A DNA stretch of 62,071 bases from an uncultured bacterium (GTDB taxonomy: Bacteria > Planctomycetota > UBA1135 > GCA-002686595): positions 1-62,071 of the forward strand of contig CAJQPT010000118.1 in assembly GCA_905480285.1 (NCBI GenBank), written 5' to 3'. Below are positions 42,019 through 51,096 of the stretch, piece by piece (position 1 is the first letter of the stretch; each line of letters starts with the position of its first letter). A model generated the notes under the pieces. It was not told where the DNA came from. It did not search any database and saw nothing but the letters and a program-made list of their open reading frames with translations. A program made the position numbers and the translations under genes.

Positions 42019-45000
42019 ATGAAGCCGAGCGAGGAGGGGCAGATGGGCGCCCGGCCTGATGTTGGGCCTGATGCAGGGCCTGACACCGGGCCTGAAGCTC
42101 ACGAGCGCGGCCTCGCGGTGGCCCGTGAGGCCTTCGGAGTCGACGCCAGCCGGGCCCGCCCGCTCCCTGGCGACCTCGACCGCAACTTCCTGCTCTACGC
42201 GGGCGACGATCGTCCGCCCACGGCGGTCCTCAAGGTCTTCGCGTCGCGCCCGGGACGCGCCGCCCTGGAGCAGCAGCGCGATCTCTTCGACGCCCTCTCA
42301 TCACGGGCGCCTTCCATCGCCGCCCTGCTCCCGGTCATGCTCCGCCAAGGGGAGAGCGAGGACCCGCTACAGAGCGTGGCCTTCGAGGGGAGCACCGTGG
42401 ACGCTGCGCTCTATCGGTACCTGCCAGGGCGGCCCCTTGCCGAGGTCCATCCGCATCCGCCACAGCTGCTCCGAGAGCTCGGGCGGACCCTCGGTGTGCT
42501 CGACCTCGCCCTCGCGGATCTGAGTCCGGACTTCGTACCGCCCGCCCCGGCCTCCCCAAGTTGGCGGCTCATGGACGGGCCCGAGACCATCGCGGAGCGG
42601 CTTCGATACGTGGCGACCGAACCGCGCCGAGCCCTCCTGGCTCGGCACCTCGAGGCGAGCTGGCGGCCCCTCCTCGCGCGCGTCACCGAGCTCCCCCACC
42701 AGCTGATCCACCACGACGCCAATGACTACAACGTGCTGGTCGAGGTGCCCGAAGGCGGCATCCGCCTCTCGGGTCTGATCGACTTCGGTGATGCGGCCAT
42801 CGCGCCGCGGGTCGGAGAGGTCGCGATCGCCGCGGCCTACGCAGCCCTCGGAAAGCGCGATCCCCTCTCGGCCATGGCCCACGTGGTCGCCGGCTACCAC
42901 GCCGCGGCGCCGCTCTCCGACGATGAGTTCGCGGTGCTGTTCGAGCTCGCGCTGCTGAGGCTGGGGACCAGCGTCGCCATCTCATCGGAGCGAGCGCCCG
43001 AACACGGGGGCGACAACGACTATCACCAGGTCAGCGCCGCCCCTGCCTGGCGAGCCCTAGAGGCCCTCGACCGGATCCACCCCGCCCTCGCCACCGCGAT
43101 CCTGCGCGACGCCGCCGGGAGCGACCCCGTCCCGCGCGTCTCGGCCTTCCAGCGCTGGGCCCGGGATCAGAGTTTCGCCCCGGTCCTGGGCGCCTCGCTG
43201 ACCCGTGCGCCGCGCGTGGACCTGTCCCTGGACAGCCCCCTGACCCTGGAGGGCGGTCGGGAGCGCCCGTTCTCCGCGTGGGCCGCTGAGATCGAAGCCC
43301 GGCGCGTCGCGAGCGGCGCCCCCGCGGCGGTGGGCTTCCACGACGAGGCCAGACGGCTCTACCAGACGGACTCGTTCACCGAGGCCCGCGAGGACGGGGA
43401 AGAGCCGCGGACCGTCCACCTCGGCGTGGACCTCTTCGCGCCGGAGGGCACGGAGGTCTTCGCGCCCCTCGCTGCCAGGGTCCTGAGCGTCCAGCGCAAC
43501 CCGGCCCCGCTCGACTACGGGCCGACCGTCATCCTCGAACACGAGGGCGAGGACGGGCGCCCCTTCTTCACCCTCTACGGCCACCTGGATGAGGGGGTGC
43601 TGCAGCGGCTCCACCCCGGCGACGCCCTGGCCCCAGGCGATGGCGTCGGGACCTTCGGATCAGAGGCCGTCAACGGCGGCTGGCCACCTCACCTGCACTT
43701 CCAGGTCATCCTCCACCGGCTGGACCGGAGCGGCGACTTCCCTGGCGTCGCGGCGCCGACCTGGCGCAGGGCGTGGACGAGTCTATGCCCCGATCCCGCG
43801 CCGCTGCTCGGCCTCGACTCTTGCGACGCAAGAGAGGCGAGGACGGGCGCTCTCCACGTCGAGCGCCGCCACACTTTCTGCCGGTCCATGTCCATCCACC
43901 ACGAGGCCGACCCGCTGCAGATCGTCCGGGGCGAGGGGACGACGCTGTTCGACGCCGAGGGGCGCGCCTTTCTCGACGCGGTGAACAACGTCCCCCATGT
44001 GGGCCACTGCCACCCGCGGGTGGTCGCCGCGGGCCAGCAGCAGATGGGGCTGCTCAACACGAACACGCGCTACCTGCACGAGGGGCTCCACCGGTACGCC
44101 GAGAGCCTGCGTGCGAGGCTCCCCGAGGGGCTCGACGTCCTCTACTTCGTCTGCAGCGGCTCCGAGGCCAATGAGCTCGCCCTGCGGATCGCCCGCGCGG
44201 CCGCCGCGCCCGGCGCGGAGGAGCTACTTGTCCAGGAGCACGGATACCACGGGCACACCGGCGCCACGGTGGAGGCGAGCCACTACAAGTTCGCCGGCCG
44301 CGGCGGCTTCGAGGCCACCTCAAGGGTCCACGTGATCCCGATCGCGGACCCGGTTGGCGGTCTCTACCGGGGCGCCGACAGCGGCCCGCGCTACGTGGCC
44401 GAGGTCCAGACCATCCTCGACGAGCTCGCTGCCGAAGGGCGCGCCCCCGTCGCCATGATGGCAGAGGCGATCATCGGCTGCGGTGGTCAGGTCGTCCCGC
44501 CCCAAGGCTATCTGCGGGGCGCGTTCGAGGCGGTGCGGGCCGCCGGGGGCCTCGCCATCGCCGATGAGGTCCAGGTGGGGTTCGGCCGCGTCGGCACCCA
44601 CTTCTGGGCCTTCGAGGAGCAGGACGCTCGGCCCGATATCGTCACCATGGGCAAGCCCATGGGCAACGGCCACCCCCTCGCCGCTGTGGCCACCACCCGG
44701 GAGATCGCTGACCGCTTCGCCGGCGGCATGGAGTTCTTCGCGACCTTCGGCGGCAACCATGTGTCCGCTGCCATCGGCCAGGCGGTGCTGGACGTCATCG
44801 ACGATGAGGGGCTCCTCGAGCGAGCGCGGCGAGCCGGCGAGGCCTTCTTCCAGGCGATGGCCCCGCTCGCCCGCCGCCACCCGGTCATCGGCGACGTGCG
44901 CGGGCGCGGCCTCTACCTCGGCGTCGACCTGGTGCGGGACCGCGCGACGCGGGAGCCCGCCGGCGACGTGGCGCGCTACGTGTCATTGAGGATGCGGCAG

Positions 45001-45156
45001 CGGGGCGTGCTGATCGGGACCGACGGCCCCCATGGCAACGTGCTCAAAATCAAGCCGCCCATCACCTTCACCGACGCGGAGGTCCGCCGCCTCGTGGCGA
45101 CCCTGGACGCGGTCCTCTCGGAGACGCCGGTCGCGGCGCCCGACAGCGTCGGCTGA
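42019..45156 (+). CDS. APH kinase - M23 peptidase - class III aminotransferase fusion
   Basis: A 1045-residue three-domain protein. Residues about 30-400 are an APH-type kinase (LIHHDANDYNVLV, with H231, D233, N238, and LIDFGDAAIA). Residues about 440-600 are an M23/LytM-like domain with intact zinc ligands (H467 and D471 in HLGVDLFAP, H558/H560 in PPHLHFQVI). Residues about 620-1040 are a class III PLP aminotransferase (SGSEANELALRIARAA, DEVQVGFGR, Schiff-base lysine K879 in VTMGKPMGNGHP). Kinase plus this aminotransferase type recalls hydroxylysine kinase and the phospholyases of phosphoethanolamine/phosphohydroxylysine. The N-terminus carries a 12-bp repeat (PDVGPDAGPDTGPEA). No signal peptide is visible. 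Confidence 0.88.
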   Translation: MKPSEEGQMGARPDVGPDAGPDTGPEAHERGLAVAREAFGVDASRARPLPGDLDRNFLLYAGDDRPPTAVLKVFASRPGRAALEQQRDLFDALSSRAPSIAALLPVMLRQGESEDPLQSVAFEGSTVDAALYRYLPGRPLAEVHPHPPQLLRELGRTLGVLDLALADLSPDFVPPAPASPSWRLMDGPETIAERLRYVATEPRRALLARHLEASWRPLLARVTELPHQLIHHDANDYNVLVEVPEGGIRLSGLIDFGDAAIAPRVGEVAIAAAYAALGKRDPLSAMAHVVAGYHAAAPLSDDEFAVLFELALLRLGTSVAISSERAPEHGGDNDYHQVSAAPAWRALEALDRIHPALATAILRDAAGSDPVPRVSAFQRWARDQSFAPVLGASLTRAPRVDLSLDSPLTLEGGRERPFSAWAAEIEARRVASGAPAAVGFHDEARRLYQTDSFTEAREDGEEPRTVHLGVDLFAPEGTEVFAPLAARVLSVQRNPAPLDYGPTVILEHEGEDGRPFFTLYGHLDEGVLQRLHPGDALAPGDGVGTFGSEAVNGGWPPHLHFQVILHRLDRSGDFPGVAAPTWRRAWTSLCPDPAPLLGLDSCDAREARTGALHVERRHTFCRSMSIHHEADPLQIVRGEGTTLFDAEGRAFLDAVNNVPHVGHCHPRVVAAGQQQMGLLNTNTRYLHEGLHRYAESLRARLPEGLDVLYFVCSGSEANELALRIARAAAAPGAEELLVQEHGYHGHTGATVEASHYKFAGRGGFEATSRVHVIPIADPVGGLYRGADSGPRYVAEVQTILDELAAEGRAPVAMMAEAIIGCGGQVVPPQGYLRGAFEAVRAAGGLAIADEVQVGFGRVGTHFWAFEEQDARPDIVTMGKPMGNGHPLAAVATTREIADRFAGGMEFFATFGGNHVSAAIGQAVLDVIDDEGLLERARRAGEAFFQAMAPLARRHPVIGDVRGRGLYLGVDLVRDRATREPAGDVARYVSLRMRQRGVLIGTDGPHGNVLKIKPPITFTDAEVRRLVATLDAVLSETPVAAPDSVG
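42054..42101 (+). repeat. 12-bp in-frame tandem repeat at fusion-gene start
   Basis: Four degenerate copies of a GGGCCTGATGCA-like unit near the start codon encode PDVG-PDAG-PDTG-PEA. The region is probably disordered and dispensable. Confidence 0.7.
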
Positions 45157-45213
45157 CTGGATGCGGCAGGCTGACTGCGTGCGGCAGGCTGACTGACCGG
45201 GTGCAGCGGGCAG
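45151..45213 (+). repeat. 18-bp tandem repeat over the fusion-gene stop
   Basis: GGCTGACTG occurs at 45151, 45169 and 45187 within an 18-bp unit (GGCTGACTGGATGCGGCA). The first copy contains the TGA stop of the fusion gene (45154-45156), and the array fills the gap to the convergent MBL gene. Confidence 0.8.
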
Positions 45214-45215
45214 GG

Positions 45216-46025
45216 TCACCGAGCGAGCTCGACCCAGGGGCCTGGCTCCAGGAACTCGACGGCGTCGCCCACCCGGCGGGAGAGCTCGTCGGTGATCTCC
45301 TCGCGGTAAGCCGGCTTGAGGTGCGCGAGGAGCACGCGGACACCGGCCGGGGCCCGCTCGAGCTCCGCCGCGAGGGTCGCAGGCGTGAGATGACCCGAGC
45401 CGTCCGCGATGGCCTGCATGCGCTCGGGGAAGCTCGCCTCGAGCACGACCGCGCGCAGGCGGGGCGAGCTGGCCGCAACCTGCCAGAGCGCCTCGCACGG
45501 GCCGGAGTCGGCGCCAAAGAGGAGCGCGTCCTCCCCGTCGTCCACGAGGAGCCCGTGGGTGGGCACGGGGTGCGCGACCGGGAAGGCGGAGACCTGGAAG
45601 CCAACGAGTTCGAAGGGCGACCCCTCGAGGAACGGCACGAGCTCCATCAGCGGCCGACCGTCCGCCTCGCGGAGGCCCTCGAAGTCCGGAAAGAGGGATC
45701 CGGAGAAGAGGTGCGCTCGCAGGGCTTCGATCGCGCCCGCCGACGCGTGGACGCGGACCGGCGCCCGGTCCAGGGAGAGCAGGGCCTCGACCCACATGGG
45801 CAAGGAGGCCACGTGGTCGATGTGGGCGTGGGTCAGGACCAGCCCCGCGATCCGCCCCATCTCGGCGGGCTCGCCCACGAGCCCGAGGCTCCCGGCGTCT
45901 ACGGCCAGCGGACCCGCGCCCTGCCCCTCCACCACGAAGCTGGTGAGGGGCTGGGCGGCGACCCGCGGGGCGGAGACCTCGTGCGAGGAGCCCGGGAACG
46001 AGCTCGGCAGGAGCCGCAGCCTCAT
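45216..46025 (-). CDS. MBL-fold hydrolase, class II cyclic-nucleotide phosphodiesterase-like
   Basis: A 269-residue metallo-beta-lactamase-fold protein. PLAVDAGSLGLVGEP and GLVLTHAHIDHVASLPMWVE (HxHxDH with the LP turn) match the class II cAMP phosphodiesterase family. SAFPVAHPVPTHGLLVDDGE and LFGADSGPCEALWQVA follow, with LLAHLKPAYREEITDEL near the C-terminus. Such enzymes may hydrolyse cyclic nucleotides, but the MBL fold is versatile and the substrate is unproven. ATG 46025 is chosen because the frame upstream to 46145 overlaps the DUF1080 gene, whose stop lies 13 bp away; the two are probably in one transcript. Confidence 0.82.
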   Translation of the reverse strand: MRLRLLPSSFPGSSHEVSAPRVAAQPLTSFVVEGQGAGPLAVDAGSLGLVGEPAEMGRIAGLVLTHAHIDHVASLPMWVEALLSLDRAPVRVHASAGAIEALRAHLFSGSLFPDFEGLREADGRPLMELVPFLEGSPFELVGFQVSAFPVAHPVPTHGLLVDDGEDALLFGADSGPCEALWQVAASSPRLRAVVLEASFPERMQAIADGSGHLTPATLAAELERAPAGVRVLLAHLKPAYREEITDELSRRVGDAVEFLEPGPWVELAR

Positions 46026-46038
46026 CCCGAGCGCTCCG

Positions 46039-47430
46039 TCACTCCGTCCCGCCCGAGACCTCGAGGTCACGGACGAAGATGTTGCGGAAGGCCACGCCCA
46101 CGTCGGAGTCCGTCTTCCCGGCCGCCCCGTGACGCTGCATGCCAATGAAGCCGCGCTTCGCGCGCTGGGCGAAGGGCTCGCCCTGCTTGGGCTTGATGGT
46201 GCTCGTGTCCACGTCCCACAGGATCACCCCGTTGAGGGCGCACTGCATGCGCGGCCCCACGCAGTTGACCTGGTAGGTGTTCCACTCGCCGATGGGGTTG
46301 AGCGCCGACTTCGAGGGCGCCTGAGCCCCATAGAGCCCACCAGTGAACTGGTAGGGGGCCAGCTTGCTGCCGCTCGCTGCCTCCCAGTTGAAGTCGTCGA
46401 GGATCTGGACCTCGCAGCCATTGAACGACGGGTTCCCCTCCTCGGTCGAGCGGAGGTAGAGGCCCGAGTTACACAGCCGGGAGATCTTGAAGTCCATGCG
46501 GTACTCGAAGTCGTCGAAGTCCATGCGTGACGTGCGGATGTGACCGGCGTTGCCTCGCATCAGCCCCTGCAGCTCGCCACCCTGCACCCGATAGCCCGCG
46601 CGGGCCCACGCCGCGTCGTCCATGGCCGACTCCACGCCACCCGCCGGGACCCAGCCCGTCAGGTCTGCTCCGTTGAACAGGCTCGTCCAGCCCGAAGCCT
46701 CCCCCACGGCCGTGAGGGCCATGGTGCCGTCGTCGGCCCGGGTGAAAGCCTGGTCCGCTCCAGCGGGCACCTCGCGCACCCGCAGGTTCTTGAAGCGGAC
46801 CGCCGCGTCCTCCGGGTCGTCCCGGCCGCCGTGGACCTGGATCCCGATTCGGCCCGAGCGCGCGAAGGGGCTGAGCCCCGCGGGGATGCGGTAGTCCAGG
46901 ACGCACTCGCCGTCGATCCAGGCCATCAGGTGCATGGGATCGCCCACGCAGCGCACCCGCATGTGGCACCACTCGCCGCTGCGCCAGGCCTGACTCCCGC
47001 CCGTCTCCTTGTAGAGCCAGCCGTCGGAGTAGACGCCGCAGATGCTGCCGCCGGGGCGGTCATCGATCGTGAACTGGGCGCCCCGCTGCTTGGGCAGCAT
47101 GCGGACGAAGATGCCGCTGTCGAAGGGCGCCGTGACCTTCACGTCGCACTCGAACTCGTAGTCGGCGTACATCCCGTCGGTGTAGAGCAGCCCGCCCTGG
47201 GCGCCCTCGGCCTCGCGGCCCACAATGGCGCCGTCCTCCACGGTCCAGTCGGCGTCGCCGTCATAGCGGCCGCCCTTCTCGGTCCAGCCTTCGAGGGTCT
47301 TGCCGTCGAAGAGGCTCACCCAGCCCCCAGGGGCCGGGCCGGGCTCCGCCGCGGCGAGGTCGGAGGGCTGCAGAGTGGCGCCCGGGGCGAGCGCCAGGGT
47401 GGCGCCAATGACGGTGCTAATGAAGATCAT
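46039..47430 (-). CDS. Secreted protein with tandem DUF1080 (3-keto-disaccharide hydrolase) domains
   Basis: A 463-residue protein with a short signal peptide (MIFISTVIGATLALAPG). Two DUF1080 domains follow: the first from GWVSLFDGKTLEGWTEKGG, the second from GWTSLFNGADLTGWVPAGG, each continuing with typical strands (DYEFECDVKVTAPFDSGIFV; EYRMDFKISRLCNSGLYLRS). DUF1080, annotated as 3-keto-disaccharide hydrolase, has a concanavalin-like jelly-roll fold and is abundant in planctomycetes and related bacteria. The duplicated form suggests sugar degradation or binding outside the cytoplasm. ATG 47430 overlaps the aminopeptidase stop by 4 bp (ATGA). Confidence 0.9.
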   Translation of the reverse strand: MIFISTVIGATLALAPGATLQPSDLAAAEPGPAPGGWVSLFDGKTLEGWTEKGGRYDGDADWTVEDGAIVGREAEGAQGGLLYTDGMYADYEFECDVKVTAPFDSGIFVRMLPKQRGAQFTIDDRPGGSICGVYSDGWLYKETGGSQAWRSGEWCHMRVRCVGDPMHLMAWIDGECVLDYRIPAGLSPFARSGRIGIQVHGGRDDPEDAAVRFKNLRVREVPAGADQAFTRADDGTMALTAVGEASGWTSLFNGADLTGWVPAGGVESAMDDAAWARAGYRVQGGELQGLMRGNAGHIRTSRMDFDDFEYRMDFKISRLCNSGLYLRSTEEGNPSFNGCEVQILDDFNWEAASGSKLAPYQFTGGLYGAQAPSKSALNPIGEWNTYQVNCVGPRMQCALNGVILWDVDTSTIKPKQGEPFAQRAKRGFIGMQRHGAAGKTDSDVGVAFRNIFVRDLEVSGGTE

Positions 47431-48923
47431 GAGGCGAGGTCTCGGACGGCCTGGGTGAGGAGGGCGACGCCATAGCCAGTGCCGCGGCCGCCGCGGACGG
47501 CGGGGAAGGCCATGTCGACGTGCGCCCAGCGAGCGTCGGTCCCGTCGAGGTGCCAGTGGACGAACTCGCCCGCGCAGCTGGATTGGGCGTTCATGCGGTT
47601 CGCCACGGAGTTCTTCATGTCGGCGATCTGACTCTTGAACTCGTCCCGGTAGAACTCCGGCGCGTAGGGGATCGGGTGCACGAGGTCACCGCAGGCGCGG
47701 CCCGCCGCGAAGATCGTCCGCTCGAGGTCCTCGTCGCTGGCGATCAACGCGCCATGCATGGCGCCTGTGGCGACGCCCTGCGCCCCCGTCAGGGTCGCGA
47801 TGTCGATGACCGTGTCCGCCTTGAGGTTGCGCGCGGCGTAGCTCACCCCGTCCGCGAGGAGCAGGCGCCCCTCCGCGTCCGTGTTGTTGATCTCCACGGT
47901 CATCCCGCTGTGCATGCGCAGCACGTCGTCGGGCTTGACCGCCGCGGGGCCAATGGCGTTCTCGGCGAGGCAGATGACCGCGCTGACCTTGCAGGGCGCG
48001 CCGCCCTTCACGAGGGAGTGGAAGGCGCCGAGCACCGCCGCCGCGCCGCCCATGTCGGCCTTCATGCCGACCATGCCGCCGCTGATCTTCAGGGAGAGGC
48101 CGCCGGTGTCATAGGTCACGCCCTTGCCCACCAGCGCGATGTGCCGCTTGGCGCGGCTCTTCGCGGTCGGCGTGTACGTGTAGACCAGCATGCGCGGCGC
48201 CTCGAGCGCGGTACGGCCGACGCCGTGGATCCCACCCAGGCCCGCCTTCAGGAGCGCGTCCCCGACGATCGCCTTGCGAGTCACCCCGGTCACGCCCCGC
48301 AGGAGCTTCTGGGCCTCGGCCTGGAAGGCCTTGGGGTTGAGCTCGGTGGGCGGCACGTCCACGAGGCGGGCCGCGAGCCTGGCACCGTCCACCGTGGGCA
48401 TGATCGTCTTGGGCGGCGCGATGGATTGATCGTCCGGCCCGATGGCCATGACGCTGAGCTTGGGCTCGGCGGCGGGCTTGCCCGGCCGGCCGGTCGCCGT
48501 CAGGCGCGCAGGCTTGCGGTAGAGCGGGAGCGCCTTGCCCACGGCCCCCATGGCGGCCGTGAAGTGCTCGGCGTCATCGAGGACCAGCAGGATCGCCGCG
48601 GAGCCCTTGCGGCCCGTGCTGGACTGGGCCACGACGCGCCGGATGGCCTCCGCACGCGCCGGAGAGTTGTGCCGGGAGACCTCGTCCGGGAGCACTCCGA
48701 CCGCCAGCTTCCGAGGCGCCTCCCCCGTCAGCGTCCCGGCTGCGAGCCCGTTCCGGCCCGGCTCCAGGTCGCTCGCGAGGTCGAGGGCCAGCCGCATCAG
48801 CGGCTCCGGGAGGCAGTCGAGGAACGAGCCGTCCTCGAAGCGGGCCTTGGGGGCCACCACGAGCAGGGCGTCGGCGCCCTTCAAGAGGGCGCTCATGGAG
48901 CGCGTCATGCGAATTCGAGTCAT
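47427..48923 (-). CDS. pepA: Leucyl aminopeptidase (M17)
   Basis: A 498-residue M17 aminopeptidase, which removes N-terminal residues using two metal ions. The signature NTDAEGRLLLADG is complete. Metal-site motifs are VGKGVTYDTGGLSLKISGGM followed by VGMKADMGGAAAV, with ALIASDEDL and the C-terminal WAHVDMAFPAVRGGRGTGYG. The N-terminal domain is poorly conserved, as usual for the family. ATG 48923 begins MTRIRMTRSMSALLKGADAL; ATGs at 48908 and upstream at 48977 are alternatives. It is divergent from arginine decarboxylase and coupled to the DUF1080 gene. Confidence 0.94.
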   Translation of the reverse strand: MTRIRMTRSMSALLKGADALLVVAPKARFEDGSFLDCLPEPLMRLALDLASDLEPGRNGLAAGTLTGEAPRKLAVGVLPDEVSRHNSPARAEAIRRVVAQSSTGRKGSAAILLVLDDAEHFTAAMGAVGKALPLYRKPARLTATGRPGKPAAEPKLSVMAIGPDDQSIAPPKTIMPTVDGARLAARLVDVPPTELNPKAFQAEAQKLLRGVTGVTRKAIVGDALLKAGLGGIHGVGRTALEAPRMLVYTYTPTAKSRAKRHIALVGKGVTYDTGGLSLKISGGMVGMKADMGGAAAVLGAFHSLVKGGAPCKVSAVICLAENAIGPAAVKPDDVLRMHSGMTVEINNTDAEGRLLLADGVSYAARNLKADTVIDIATLTGAQGVATGAMHGALIASDEDLERTIFAAGRACGDLVHPIPYAPEFYRDEFKSQIADMKNSVANRMNAQSSCAGEFVHWHLDGTDARWAHVDMAFPAVRGGRGTGYGVALLTQAVRDLAS

Positions 48924-49050
48924 TCTCAGACCATACCTAGGGACCCTCGGCTCCATCAGAAAAACACTGGCGACCACCCCCCGCTCACGGCGCCGCTATC
49001 CTTGGCCGCCCGACCTGCGAGGCCACCCACCCTCGAGGCCTCCCTCCCCC

Positions 49051-51096
49051 ATGACCCACTGGACCCCCGAACAGAGCGCGGACCTCTACCTCGTCGAGAA
49101 GTGGGGTCGTCCGTACGTGCGGGTCAGCGACGCGGGCCGCGTCCAGGTCCACCCCGAGGCCACCGCCGACGACCCGGGGCCCGGCATCGACCTCTTCGAG
49201 CTCGTCGCCCAGATCCGACGCCGCGGCGTCTCGACGCCGCTGCTGCTGCGCTTCGACGGGCTGCTTCGCGCGCGCGTGCGCGACCTGAACGCGGCCTTCC
49301 AGAACGCCCGCGAGGAGTACGGGTACGAGGCGCCCTACCGGGGCGTGTTCCCGATCAAGGTCAACCAGGAGCGCTCGGTGGTCGAGACGCTCATGAGCGA
49401 GGGCCGCCGCTTCGGCATGGGGCTCGAGGTCGGCAGCAAGCCCGAGCTCATCGCCGGCATCGCCCTCGAGGCCGGCGAGCATGCGCTGATGATCTGCAAC
49501 GGCTACAAGGACGCCGAGTACGTGGAGACCGCGATGCTCTCCTCGAAGCTCGGGATCACGCCGATCATCGTGGTCGAGAAGTTCACCGAGCTCCGCACCA
49601 TCATCGAGGCCGCCCGCAGCCTGGAGATCCGTCCGCGTATCGGCGTGCGCTGCAAGCTCTCCTTCCGCTCCTCGGGTCGCTGGCAGGACTCGGTCGGCGA
49701 CCGCTCCAAGTTCGGGCTCACCACGCGCGAGATCGTGCAGCTGGTCGAGGTCCTGCGCGAGGAGCAGATGCTGGACTGCCTCGAGCTACTGCACTTCCAC
49801 ATCGGCAGCCAGATCACGCACATTCGCTCGATCAAGCACGCCATGCGCGAGGCCACCAACATCCTCGTGGGCCTCACCCGCCTGGGCGCCAGCATCCGGT
49901 GGTTCGACGCGGGGGGCGGCCTGGGTATCGACTACGACGGCTCCTGCACCGACTTCGAGTCGAGCAAGAACTACTCCCTCCAGGAGTACGCCAACGACGT
50001 CGTCTACGCCCTCGCGGAGGCCGTCCAGGAGAACGGGATCCCGGCCCCCACCATCGTGACGGAGTCCGGTCGTGCCCTCGTGGCCCACCACGCTGTGCTG
50101 ATCGCGGAGGCCGTGGGCGTGACCACCTTCGACCCCTGCGACGAGACCGCCCCGGTGGCCCAGGACGCCCCCGAGGTGGTCCAGTCCATGGCGGAGCTCC
50201 CGGCCATGGTCACGCCCCGCAAGTACCTCGAGGTCTACCACGACGCCCTCGACCTCCGGGAGCAGGCCATGCTCCTGTTCAACACGGGCCAGCTCGGACT
50301 GGACGAGCGCGCCCAGGTCGAGGAGCACTTCTGGCGGGCCTGCCGCGCCGTCCTCAACACGGCCCGGAAGATCGAGTACGCGCCCGAGGACCTCGACGAC
50401 CTGGAGAAGGCCCTCGCGGACACGATGTTCCTGAACATGTCGGTGTTCCAGTCCCTGCCCGACGCCTGGGCCATCGGGCAGATGTTCCCCGTCTTGCCCA
50501 TCCAGCGGCTGGACGAGGAGCCGCGCCGCCGCACGGTGCTCGCGGACCTGACCTGCGACTCCGACGGCACGATCCAGAAGTTCATCGACCTGCGCGGGGT
50601 CAAGCACACCCTCGAGGTGCACGAGCAGCAGCCGGACGAGGCGTACTTCATGGGCTTCTTCCTGGTCGGCGCCTACCAGGAAATCCTCGGGGACATGCAC
50701 AACCTGTTCGGGGACACGAACATCGTGCACGTGGACCTCGACGAGGCGGGCCGCTCGAAGCTCACCCACGTCCTGCGCGGCGACCGCGTCCGCGAGGTGC
50801 TCGAGTACGTCGACTACTCCGAGGCCGACCTCCTGCGCTCGCTGCGCGGCCACGTGGAGGACGCCCTCCAGGCCGGGCGCCTCACCTACGAGGAATCTGC
50901 GCTGTTCTGGCGCCGATACGAGGACGCCCTGGCGGGCTACACCTACCTGCGTCCCCCGGCCCACGCTCACTCGCGGGACACCCTGGTCCCCGCCACCCCT
51001 CCACCCCAGTCCGGGCCGCAAGCCGCCCCACCCAAAGCACCGCCCGAGAGGGCTACCCCCCCCCATGACGACCATCAAACAAGGATCCCTGGTTGA
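49051..51096 (+). CDS. speA: Biosynthetic arginine decarboxylase
   Basis: A 681-residue PLP enzyme producing agmatine from arginine, the first step to putrescine. The PLP lysine region is YRGVFPIKVNQERSVVETLM. Other conserved blocks are GLEVGSKPEL, LEICNGYKD-like LMICNGYKDAEY, LHFHIGSQI, FDAGGGLGIDYDGSC, TESGRALVAHHAVLI, LADLTCDSDGTIQKFID and GAYQEILGDMHNLFGDTN. ATG 49051 opens just before the conserved start; a long in-frame extension upstream to 48535 is a shadow of pepA. The last 50 residues are low-complexity (PPPQSGPQAAPPKAPPERAT) and the 3' end overlaps the next gene by 32 bp in another frame, which is unusual. Confidence 0.96.
   Translation: MTHWTPEQSADLYLVEKWGRPYVRVSDAGRVQVHPEATADDPGPGIDLFELVAQIRRRGVSTPLLLRFDGLLRARVRDLNAAFQNAREEYGYEAPYRGVFPIKVNQERSVVETLMSEGRRFGMGLEVGSKPELIAGIALEAGEHALMICNGYKDAEYVETAMLSSKLGITPIIVVEKFTELRTIIEAARSLEIRPRIGVRCKLSFRSSGRWQDSVGDRSKFGLTTREIVQLVEVLREEQMLDCLELLHFHIGSQITHIRSIKHAMREATNILVGLTRLGASIRWFDAGGGLGIDYDGSCTDFESSKNYSLQEYANDVVYALAEAVQENGIPAPTIVTESGRALVAHHAVLIAEAVGVTTFDPCDETAPVAQDAPEVVQSMAELPAMVTPRKYLEVYHDALDLREQAMLLFNTGQLGLDERAQVEEHFWRACRAVLNTARKIEYAPEDLDDLEKALADTMFLNMSVFQSLPDAWAIGQMFPVLPIQRLDEEPRRRTVLADLTCDSDGTIQKFIDLRGVKHTLEVHEQQPDEAYFMGFFLVGAYQEILGDMHNLFGDTNIVHVDLDEAGRSKLTHVLRGDRVREVLEYVDYSEADLLRSLRGHVEDALQAGRLTYEESALFWRRYEDALAGYTYLRPPAHAHSRDTLVPATPPPQSGPQAAPPKAPPERATPPHDDHQTRIPG

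Noticed and set aside
47520-51068. A plus-strand open frame of 1182 codons crossing the pepA and speA genes.
   Set aside because: It runs antisense to pepA and out of frame through speA, both with complete active-site motifs. Its product is Arg/Gly/Pro-rich with no domain, a product of high GC content.
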